From Verrucomicrobiota bacterium (GTDB taxonomy: Bacteria; Verrucomicrobiota; Verrucomicrobiia; Limisphaerales; UBA9464): 5,619 nt of DNA. The translations under genes were made by a program, and so were the position numbers. This document shows, piece after piece, positions 1 through 5,619 of the stretch (within the stretch, counting starts at the first letter, position 1; each line of letters starts with the position of its first letter). The stretch lies in assembly GCA_017302195.1 (NCBI GenBank), contig JAFLEG010000005.1, positions 1 through 5,619 on the forward strand. Reading direction: 5' to 3'. The notes below the pieces were generated by a model. It saw only the letters and a program-made list of their open reading frames with translations, did no database searches and had not been told where the DNA came from.

Positions 1-1676
1 ACGGCGGCGTCGGCTGGCTGGGGCGCTTCGATCCGGTCGCGGGCACGGTGACCTCGCTGCATGAGTATGCTTCCGACGTGAAGCCGAAGTCCGGCTTCCT
101 TGCGGTGGGCGAGGACCTGTGGTTCGCCACCGAGAAGGGGGGCTCCGGCAACGGATCGATCGAAAAGCTGAGCCTCCCGGGCGGCACGGTGACCTGGGTG
201 GCGGACCTGGAGGTGGCCACGGGCATCAAGGTGGAGAGTTTCGCGCACGACGGCGCCGGACACCTGTACTTTGCGCCCCGCGAGGGCGGCGACCTCGCCG
301 AGGTGGGCGGCAAGGGCGCGGGAACCGTCCGGCGACTGGATCTGTCCAGCCGTGGGATCACCACGGTGGTCACGCTTAAAAACGCCGAGCATGGATCGAA
401 GGTCCGCAACCTGCTCTTCTGGCAGGGACAGCTCTGGTGGGTGTGCGAGGAGGGCGGCGATCTGTCGCTGGAAGGCGGCAAGGGGGGCGGCACCCTGATG
501 AGCTGTGATCCCGCGACCGGCGGCGTCCAGCGCCGTCACCTCTTCGACGGCACCACGGGCCTCAAGCCCAAGGGACTGGCCCTGGCGGGCGGCGACCTGT
601 ACTTCACCACCGAGAAGGGCGGGGCGGAGAACCTCGGCGTCTTTGGTGTCGCCCGGGGTGGAACCAATGTCTCGGTCCTTCAGGATCTCGGTGTCACCAC
701 GGGAGCCAAGCCGGACCATCAGTTGAGCGTGCTCGGCAACCGCCTGCTCTTCGCCACCGAGAACGGCGGCAGCGGCTTCCTGGGCACGATCCTCAGCTAC
801 ACGCTGCCCTCCGCCCCCGAGATCCTCACGCTGGAGGTGGACGCGCAGCGGAGTCATCTGGAACTGGCGCCAACGGTGTTCGACGGCATCGAGTTCTCCC
901 CGGGACAACCCCAGGGCGCAGGCGCCCTGCGCGCCCCGGTGGGCGGGACAATCCAGATCGAGCGGTCCGCAGCCGGCGTGCGGTTCCTGACCGGCTCGCG
1001 GCTGGTGGTGGGCAACGGCGGCACCTGGACTCCGGGACGCTATGTGGCCAATCCGGACAATCCCCGTGAGTTCAATCCCACCCCGGCAGCGGCCAGTTTT
1101 GGCTACCGGTTCACCTCGCCCTTCGAGTTCCTGGTGGCCGCGCGGGACCTGGTGTTTGCGGTGATCTCGGAGACGGTGCATCCGCTGGCGGGCGCCTCCC
1201 TCAGCTCCAGCAATCTCACGGTGACCATTGCGTCGGGCGTCGGGCATCTCACCCTGGGCAATCCGCCCGTGTCGGACCTCACCACCTACCCTCCGACGGT
1301 GAGTACGGATGCCGGGACGGGCACGCTGTCGGAGGCGGCCGATGGCTCCGTGGAATTGACCCTGCCGGTGGCGTTCGCCTGGGAGATTGAAGCCGGGTTG
1401 CTCCTGCGATCGGCCTACACCGGCGTCCTGGTGGCCCGCACTCCGGGTGGCGCCGGAGAACCGCCGCGCCTCACGGCGTCGGTGTCCGAGGCCGGACTCC
1501 TGCTTTCCTGGCCGGCCCCGGGTGCCGGCGCCGCGTGGCGCCTGGAATCGGCCGAGACCCTGGGCGGGGTCTGGAGCCCGGTCACGGCGGAGGCCGTGAT
1601 CCAGGACGGCACCGCGCGGGTCGGCCGTCCGGTGTCGGAGGCCGGCGGCTGGTTCCGCCTGGTCTCCGGGCAATGA
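1..1676 (+). CDS. Secreted GloVer-like repeat protein, 5' end missing
   Basis: Partial gene: the frame is open from base 3, and codons before the GTG at 48 encode another repeat (GGVGWLGRFDPVAGT), so that GTG is not the start. 557 residues are visible. Residues 1-270 hold six copies of a 45-56-residue unit with the core 'L-[YWL]-F-x-x-E-x-GG', followed by 'G-T/S' and a strand ending in a Thr/Val-rich stretch. This resembles the GloVer repeat (TIGR03803) of Gloeobacter and Verrucomicrobium and probably folds as a beta-propeller. Residues 270-486 look like all-beta sandwich material and have no family I recognise. Residues 487-557 match the common verrucomicrobial C-terminal domain: LLLSWPAP, WRLES, VWSPV, WFRLVSGQ. 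Export is inferred from the family, since the N-terminus is outside the window. No catalytic motif is visible; a binding or surface role is a guess. The stop overlaps the next gene's start (ATGA). Confidence 0.8.
   Translation, partial: GGVGWLGRFDPVAGTVTSLHEYASDVKPKSGFLAVGEDLWFATEKGGSGNGSIEKLSLPGGTVTWVADLEVATGIKVESFAHDGAGHLYFAPREGGDLAEVGGKGAGTVRRLDLSSRGITTVVTLKNAEHGSKVRNLLFWQGQLWWVCEEGGDLSLEGGKGGGTLMSCDPATGGVQRRHLFDGTTGLKPKGLALAGGDLYFTTEKGGAENLGVFGVARGGTNVSVLQDLGVTTGAKPDHQLSVLGNRLLFATENGGSGFLGTILSYTLPSAPEILTLEVDAQRSHLELAPTVFDGIEFSPGQPQGAGALRAPVGGTIQIERSAAGVRFLTGSRLVVGNGGTWTPGRYVANPDNPREFNPTPAAASFGYRFTSPFEFLVAARDLVFAVISETVHPLAGASLSSSNLTVTIASGVGHLTLGNPPVSDLTTYPPTVSTDAGTGTLSEAADGSVELTLPVAFAWEIEAGLLLRSAYTGVLVARTPGGAGEPPRLTASVSEAGLLLSWPAPGAGAAWRLESAETLGGVWSPVTAEAVIQDGTARVGRPVSEAGGWFRLVSGQ
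3..812 (+). repeat. Six in-frame degenerate ~50-codon repeats
   Basis: Counting from the codon at base 3, the conserved Gly-Gly pair falls at residues 1, 46, 95, 151, 206 and 255, giving spacings of 45, 49, 56, 55 and 49. Typical cores are LWFATEKGG, LYFAPREGG, LWWVCEEGG, LYFTTEKGG and LLFATENGG. The third and fourth units (Gly-Gly at 95 and 151) read GGDLAEVGGKGAGT and GGDLSLEGGKGGGT, a seven-residue insertion relative to the others that accounts for their greater length. The copies have diverged at the DNA level, so these are old protein repeats and not a recent tandem array. Confidence 0.8.
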
Positions 1677-2497
1677 CGGCCGGATTTCGCCAACCCTGTT
1701 GGCGGGCCCGCGATTCGCGGCCTTCGGGCCGGGGACTGCGGGCCTTCACCCTGGTGGAATTGCTGGTGGTGATGGCGGTCATTGCCACGCTGGCCGGACT
1801 GCTCCTTCCCGCCCTGGCCCGTGCCCGGCAGCGGGCCGGGCAGACAGCCTGTGCGTCGAACCTCCGGCAACTGGGCCTGGCGCTGATGCAGTATGCGGGG
1901 GATCACCGGGACCAACTGTTGCCGACCGCGGTCTGGGATGCCGACGTCAACGCCAACCGGGAATGGGCCTTTGCCTATGTGCGCGGGTCTCGCGACGAGG
2001 CGCTGCGCCACGGGCTCATCGCCCCCTACCTCGCCAATGCCGCCGCCATGCTCCGGTGTCCGGCCCTGCGCTACACCGCCCGGGTGCTGTCCGGACTCGA
2101 CGTCGCCGGGCGTCCGGACTCCGCGTATGGCTACAACAGCTTTCACCTCAGCCGCTCGGTGAATCCGTCCCTCGGCGACTGGCAGGGCCTTCCCCTGGCC
2201 TCGGCGCGTCATCCGGAGTCCACCCTGGCCTTTGCGGACAGCGTGATCCTGCGCAGCGGCCTCGCCTATCCGACGACCGACATCACCAGCCCGACCTTTC
2301 CCTGGTCGGGCGGTGCGCCGGCGCCCACCGCGCATGCGCGTCACGGCGGGCGCGCCGGCGTGGTGTGGCTGGAGGGCCATGCCTCCGCGGAGCGTCCCGC
2401 GCCCTACGGCCGGATCGCGGCGCCAGGTGGCATCCTGGGGTTCCTGGATCCCAACACCGATTCCCGTCCCGACGATGACTGGTTCCGGCTCGACTGA
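1673..2497 (+). CDS. Type II secretion pseudopilin-like protein, H-x9-EG type
   Basis: Predicted 274-residue protein with a type IV prepilin N-terminus: a basic leader, then A24|F25-TLVELL with the conserved Glu at +5 (E29), and a hydrophobic helix at about 27-48. A prepilin peptidase should cut before F25 and methylate it. The helix is followed by ARARQRAGQTACASNLRQLG, with 'C-x-x-NLRQLG' typical of the large pseudopilin-like families of Verrucomicrobiota, Planctomycetes and Lentisphaerae. C60 and C129 (in LRCP) may form a disulfide. Near the C-terminus RHGGRAGVVWLEGH (H224, E234, G235) matches the H-x9-DG motif with Glu in place of Asp. The start is the ATG inside the upstream stop (ATGA); there is no clear Shine-Dalgarno site, so coupled translation is likely. 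The longer open frame beginning at 1535 is a shadow inside the upstream gene. The cargo or substrate of such proteins is generally unknown. Confidence 0.88.
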   Translation: MTAGFRQPCWRARDSRPSGRGLRAFTLVELLVVMAVIATLAGLLLPALARARQRAGQTACASNLRQLGLALMQYAGDHRDQLLPTAVWDADVNANREWAFAYVRGSRDEALRHGLIAPYLANAAAMLRCPALRYTARVLSGLDVAGRPDSAYGYNSFHLSRSVNPSLGDWQGLPLASARHPESTLAFADSVILRSGLAYPTTDITSPTFPWSGGAPAPTAHARHGGRAGVVWLEGHASAERPAPYGRIAAPGGILGFLDPNTDSRPDDDWFRLD

Positions 2498-3575
2498 ACG
2501 GTCCTGGCGTGCCCGTGGCGCCGCCGGGGCCTGGCGCTGGCATCACCGCATCGGGCTGCTGCTGGCGCTGCCGCTGCTGGGGATCAGCCTGAGCGGCGCC
2601 CTGCTGGTGCGCTACGACTGGGTGGAGCGTGTCGGCGATCCGCGGGTTTTCCGGGGAGCGCCGGCCACGAATGCGCTCCCGCTGCACCTGCTGCTGGCGC
2701 GTCTCGCGGACCGGTTCCCGGAAATCTCGCCACGCTTCGTTGAACGTCCGGGCGACCCGTGGCGCAACGTGGTGGTGTCGCTGCACGGCCCCGAGGCGGG
2801 GCGCACGGTGATTGCGGATGCCGTCACCGGCGAGGTGCTGGTGGACCGTGATGAGGGGGCCGGCCCGCGACGCTGGCTGCTGCGTCTGCACGACCGGTTG
2901 CATGCCGGGGTCGTGGGCGAGTGGGTCGTGGCCCTGAGCGCCGCGGCCCTGCTGGCCTCGGCGGTGACCGGACTGTGGATCCACCGCGGCGCGTTGCGAT
3001 CCCTGCGACGGCTGCCGCGATTCCGGGGCATCGGTGTGCGCCAGGCCCTGCGCGAAGCACACACCTGGACGGGCACCGTGGCCGCCGTATTCCTCGCCCT
3101 CTGGGGCCTGACCGGCATGCTGCTCACCTGGCCCAGCCTGCCCGCCACCTGGAGCCCGCCCGTCGCCGCACCGCCGCGTCCGGTGCCCGTGGACTGGCAC
3201 TCCACCCGCCCCATCGAACCGATGATTGCCGCAGCCTGCCAGGCGCTGCCCGGTGGCGAGGCAGACTTTCTCGTGCTGCCCCGGACCGCAGCCGGGGAGT
3301 TTTCCCTGACCCTGCTGGACCGCGACCGCTGGTGGTGGTGCAAGTTCGACGAGGCGGTGTGGCATCCCGGCGAGAATGCGCTGAAGCCGGTCCGGCGCGG
3401 CGCGGATGCCTCCCTCCCCGAGCGGGTCAACGCCCTGGTGGCCATCCTGCATTTCGGCCACCTCGGCCATCCCCTGGTGCGCTGGATGTACCTGATGGCG
3501 GGCTTTGCCCCGGCACTGCTCGCCGTCACCGGACTCGCGATCTGGTGGCGGCGCCGCCGTCGGTCCACACCCTGA
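2475..3575 (+). CDS. PepSY-associated transmembrane protein (PiuB-like)
   Basis: Predicted 366-residue inner-membrane protein of the PepSY_TM family. Members include iron-regulated proteins, and in some bacteria reductases that free iron from siderophores in the periplasm. Four membrane segments are visible: about 26-46 (after WRWHHRIG), 150-169 (after LHDRLHAGVVGE), 200-220 (after HTWTG) and 337-358, followed by an RRRRR tail. The loop between the first two carries a PepSY-like segment ending VIADAVTGEVLVDRDEG. Histidines H23/H24, H139/H143 and H196 lie at helix ends, where related proteins are thought to bind haem. The loop between helices 3 and 4 has WWWC at 286-289 and no second 'D-x-x-TG' motif. 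The ATG at 2475 is chosen because the protein then begins just before helix 1; it overlaps the pseudopilin gene by 23 bases. Family assignment is firm; a role in iron uptake is inferred, and no receptor gene is in view. Confidence 0.88.
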   Translation: MTGSGSTERSWRARGAAGAWRWHHRIGLLLALPLLGISLSGALLVRYDWVERVGDPRVFRGAPATNALPLHLLLARLADRFPEISPRFVERPGDPWRNVVVSLHGPEAGRTVIADAVTGEVLVDRDEGAGPRRWLLRLHDRLHAGVVGEWVVALSAAALLASAVTGLWIHRGALRSLRRLPRFRGIGVRQALREAHTWTGTVAAVFLALWGLTGMLLTWPSLPATWSPPVAAPPRPVPVDWHSTRPIEPMIAAACQALPGGEADFLVLPRTAAGEFSLTLLDRDRWWWCKFDEAVWHPGENALKPVRRGADASLPERVNALVAILHFGHLGHPLVRWMYLMAGFAPALLAVTGLAIWWRRRRRSTP

Positions 3576-3584
3576 GGCGGGTGT
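3567..3584 (+). terminator. Possible weak hairpin at the convergent gene ends
   Basis: A perfect 6-bp stem (ACACCC at 3567-3572, GGGTGT at 3579-3584) encloses a six-base loop that contains the TGA stop of the PepSY gene. No T-run follows on either strand, so it is not a standard intrinsic terminator. It lies next to the 35-base space between two convergent genes, where a terminator is expected. In DNA this GC-rich a 6-bp stem could arise by chance. Confidence 0.25.
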
Positions 3585-3610
3585 TCAGTCGGCGCCGGCG
3601 GTGGCCATTG

Positions 3611-4756
3611 TCAGCGATCCGGCACCCAGAGAGACGTCGTGGAGGCGGCCCCGGTGGCGCCGTGGACCACGACAAGAACCGGCTCCTGCAGCGTGTCCGG
3701 CACGCGCGGTTTCCTGCCGAGGAAGGCGGGGCGCCGGGGGTCGGGCAACACCTGGTCCAGATCCCCCATTCCCGTGTCGGTGGTCCACAGCACCCTGCCG
3801 TTCCAGTCGAGTCGCTGCAGCACCCAGGTGCCGCCACTCTGGGAGCCGCTCCGGAAGCAGACCATCGTCCCGGCAGGGTCCTGGAGCTGCAGCAGGCCGG
3901 CACCCGGTGCGCTGCGAATGCAGCCCAGATCCGGATGCTCGTCTCCGGGCAGCAGCTCAATGGACTGGATGCGCGCGTGCGTCCCGTCTCCATCCAGCAC
4001 GGCGTGATACAGGCGGCGGGGCTCGCGCGAGGGGGTGAACGAGGCATCGCGGGGAAGACGCATTCCCGGCCTGAAGTCCTGATGCTGTTCCCTGGAGGAC
4101 AGCGCTCCCCACCACCGATTCGAGGACCACAGGCCGCCGGTGCACAATCCGGCCGCGGCGTCCTCGGCCGGCGGCAGGCCGCGCCGCCGCGGTGCCTCAA
4201 TGGCACGGGCCTTCAGGGTCTCCGCGTCCAGTTCACAGGCCCGACGCAGGTCCTGCAGGACCAGTTGCAGGTGGCCGTTGAACTCGATGAGGCCGTCCGA
4301 AAAGAGGTCGGCAAAGTCCGGGCTCAACCGGCGGAGTTCCACCGTTCCCACCAGTTTTCGGGACTGGAGGCGGTAGGCCTGAAGCTCCGGCGTGCGGAGC
4401 CAGACGGTGTCGCCGTCCACTCCGGGAATCCCAGCGGACTGGAGCGCACCGCCGGCCCGCAGCCCGTCGGCGAGCCGGACCATGCGCCGGGCTCCTCCCT
4501 CCCCGGTGGGCAGCAGGAGCAGGTCGAGGCGGTACCGGTCGCTGGACGGATCGCGGCGCAGCGACGGCACGTAGGGCTCCTGGGTCTCGATGAGGACGGC
4601 GATCTGGTCTCCGGCGCGCGCGGCGCGTCCGTGCGGCTGGCCCACGGTCCGGGTTTTCAGGAGCCTTGCCGCCAGCCCCAGGCTGACGGCTCCCGCGACC
4701 ACGACCAGGGTCACCACGGCCAGCAGCACCGGGGGAATTCGCACACCGGGGATCAT
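3611..4756 (-). CDS. Membrane-anchored protein of unknown function, propeller-like
   Basis: 381-residue protein. The N-terminus has a single hydrophobic segment at about 8-31 followed by basic residues (R31, K34, R36), so it is either a signal anchor or an uncleaved signal peptide, with the rest in the periplasm. I do not recognise the family with confidence. Visible features: a segment DTVWLRTPELQAYRLQSRKL at 116-134, a Trp-rich stretch GLWSSNRWWG at 208-217, and near the C-terminus WVLQRLDWNGRVLWTTDTG at 311-329, which resembles a blade of PQQ- or WD-type propellers, then DQVLPD and AFLGRK. Cysteines are at 174, 205, 279 and 300. It vaguely recalls the uncharacterised PA2928-like proteins, but that is memory, not a match. 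The start ATG directly precedes the hydrophobic helix, with AGGGTG seven bases upstream. It lies 104 bases downstream of the phosphoesterase gene on the same strand. Confidence 0.78.
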   Translation of the reverse strand: MIPGVRIPPVLLAVVTLVVVAGAVSLGLAARLLKTRTVGQPHGRAARAGDQIAVLIETQEPYVPSLRRDPSSDRYRLDLLLLPTGEGGARRMVRLADGLRAGGALQSAGIPGVDGDTVWLRTPELQAYRLQSRKLVGTVELRRLSPDFADLFSDGLIEFNGHLQLVLQDLRRACELDAETLKARAIEAPRRRGLPPAEDAAAGLCTGGLWSSNRWWGALSSREQHQDFRPGMRLPRDASFTPSREPRRLYHAVLDGDGTHARIQSIELLPGDEHPDLGCIRSAPGAGLLQLQDPAGTMVCFRSGSQSGGTWVLQRLDWNGRVLWTTDTGMGDLDQVLPDPRRPAFLGRKPRVPDTLQEPVLVVVHGATGAASTTSLWVPDR

Positions 4757-4763
4757 GCCTGCG

Positions 4764-4769
4764 CACCCT
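4764..4769 (-). promoter_or_regulatory. Shine-Dalgarno-like site for the anchored protein
   Basis: Read on the minus strand this is AGGGTG, seven bases before the ATG at 4756. It is a partial match to AGGAGG at normal spacing and supports that start. The match is weak, and the start rests mainly on the hydrophobic N-terminus. Confidence 0.35.
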
Positions 4770-4802
4770 GGTTGGGACCGGTGCGTTTGGACAAGCCTCC
4801 AG

Positions 4803-4840
4803 ACGGTCTCCCGTCACGGGCTGCCTCAGATCCAGACCGT
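4803..4840 (-). other. Imperfect stem-loop between the minus-strand genes
   Basis: The 104-base gap 4757-4860 is the only non-coding space of note. It contains a 7-bp inverted repeat (ACGGTCT at 4803-4809 and AGACCGT at 4834-4840) with a 24-base interior that itself holds a CCCG-TCA-CGGG hairpin (4810-4820). No T-run follows on the minus strand, so a standard terminator for the phosphoesterase gene is not supported. I see no convincing -35/-10 promoter for the downstream gene. It may be an mRNA structure or chance pairing in GC-rich DNA. Confidence 0.25.
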
Positions 4841-4860
4841 GGAGATCTCGAACCGTGCTC

Positions 4861-5619
4861 CTACACGTGGAATACGGTGAGCTCGGGCCGGCAGTTGAAG
4901 CGAAACTCGAAGCGGCCGAGAGTGCCAATGCCGGGGTTGACGTACAGCGGACCTCCCGGGGTGTCGAAATGGCCGAGGTCGTAGCCGTCGGTCTGGCTGG
5001 GCGTGATGAGGGAGCCATAGAAAGGCAGGCGCACCTGGCCGCCGTGGGTGTGCCCCGCGAGGATCAGGTCACAGCGCCGGCCCTGGAGCCGGTTCGCCCA
5101 GGACGGATAGTGGGCCAGCAGCAGATTGAAGGCGCCGTCCCGCGGACGCAGACGCATCGGGAACCGCTCAATCCCCAGCAGTTCCAGCGCGCCATCCGCG
5201 GTGCTCACCTGCCGGTCCGCCAGCCATTCCCCGCCCGTGAACCGGCAGCACTCGGCGAGCGGCTCCAGCCGTGCGCCGCACCACAGGTCGTGATTCCCGG
5301 GCACCGCGTACAGCGGCACGCGGAGCCCTCGCAGGATCTCGACCGCCGCCGGCAGATCCCGGGCCTTCTCGATCAGGTCACCGGTGAAGCAGGCGAAATC
5401 GGGCCGGATCCGGTTGATGCGGTCCACCACCCGCGCCAGCGGCTCCGGATCCCCCTTGAAGTGCACGTCGGTGAAGTGCGCGAACCGGAGATGACCCGGT
5501 CCACCGGGCATCCGGACCTCCCGCACCGAGAGCCAGGAGGGCTCGATCCACGCTCCCTCGGCCGCCGCCGCCACCGGCAGCATCCAGAGCGCATGCGCCA
5601 GGAAACGGCGGCGACGCAT
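4861..5619 (-). CDS. Metallophosphoesterase, YkuE/YaeI-like, Tat-signal type
   Basis: 252-residue protein of the calcineurin-like metallophosphoesterase superfamily. All expected metal ligands are present: D51 and H53 (FTDVHF), D81 (TGDL), N109 and H110 (GNHD), H170 (LAHYPSW), and H190/H192 (GHTHGGQ). The C-terminus (YVNPGIGTLG, then RFNCRPELTVF) is typical of the YkuE/YaeI group, thought to act on phosphodiester or lipid-linked substrates at the membrane. The N-terminus RRRRFL followed by an Ala-rich hydrophobic stretch fits a twin-arginine signal (RRxFL), and 'IEPSWL' at 25-30 matches the usual start of the mature domain, so the ATG at the very edge of the window is probably the true start. 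A start further right cannot be excluded. Length is typical for the family. The substrate cannot be told from sequence. The anchored protein gene follows on the same strand. Confidence 0.9.
   Translation of the reverse strand: MRRRRFLAHALWMLPVAAAAEGAWIEPSWLSVREVRMPGGPGHLRFAHFTDVHFKGDPEPLARVVDRINRIRPDFACFTGDLIEKARDLPAAVEILRGLRVPLYAVPGNHDLWCGARLEPLAECCRFTGGEWLADRQVSTADGALELLGIERFPMRLRPRDGAFNLLLAHYPSWANRLQGRRCDLILAGHTHGGQVRLPFYGSLITPSQTDGYDLGHFDTPGGPLYVNPGIGTLGRFEFRFNCRPELTVFHV

Noticed and set aside
1535..1672. Upstream extension of the pseudopilin gene
   Set aside because: The extra residues are low-complexity Gly/Arg and lie inside the coding region of the repeat protein. The ATG at 1673 gives a normal short basic prepilin leader.
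2283..3470. Minus-strand open frame of 395 codons opposite the PepSY gene
   Set aside because: The plus strand encodes a clear four-helix PepSY protein here; the antisense translation is Gln/Gly/Arg-rich with no recognisable domain.
3547..3558. 12-base perfect palindrome GGCGGCGCCGCC
   Set aside because: It lies in the Arg-rich codons at the end of the PepSY gene and follows from the local GGC/CGC/CGG codon use; there is no loop, T-run or operator context.
4842..4849. 8-base palindrome GAGATCTC in the minus-strand gap
   Set aside because: Single short palindrome with no second copy or promoter elements nearby; chance is sufficient.
2921..4984. Long plus-strand open frame of 687 codons across the PepSY and minus-strand genes
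   Set aside because: Its translation is rich in Arg, Pro, Gly and Ala with no domain, and it runs through recognisable genes in other frames. Long shadow frames are expected in DNA of this GC content.
4233..5018. Minus-strand open frame of 261 codons covering the gap between the phosphoesterase and the anchored protein
   Set aside because: It overlaps both real genes in another frame, is low-complexity Arg/Pro/Ala and shows no motif.

Overview
The window is GC-rich (by eye about 70%) bacterial chromosomal DNA, coding almost from end to end. Three marks suggest a member of the Verrucomicrobiota or a close PVC relative: a type II secretion pseudopilin with the FTLVELLVVMAVIATLAGLLL helix and a C-terminal H-x9-[D/E]G signature; a secreted protein built of GloVer-like repeats that ends in a 'LSWP...LES...W..V...FRL' domain common in that phylum; and uniformly high-GC codon use. 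This assignment is inferred from family knowledge; there is no rRNA or other marker here.

Left half, plus strand (1-3575): three genes head to tail with overlapping ends. The first is the 3' part of a large repeat protein, whose start lies left of the window. It ends in an ATGA overlap with a pseudopilin gene, which overlaps by 23 bases a four-helix PepSY-associated membrane protein. The overlaps point to one transcript with coupled translation. All three products would act at or beyond the inner membrane, but nothing in the sequence shows that they work together.

Right half, minus strand (5619-3611): a Tat-signal-like, YkuE/YaeI-type metallophosphoesterase with a complete set of metal ligands is followed, after a 104-base gap, by a membrane-anchored protein of unknown function with a PQQ/WD-propeller-like segment near its C-terminus. 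They may share a transcript. The two gene groups converge, with only 35 bases between their stop codons.

I see no RNA genes, CRISPR arrays, insertion sequences, integrases or phage genes, and no non-coding stretch over 300 bases. The window looks like an ordinary chromosomal region of a poorly studied lineage. The most interesting items are the repeat protein with its seven-residue insertions, the unusual coupling of pseudopilin and PepSY genes, and the unassigned anchored protein.
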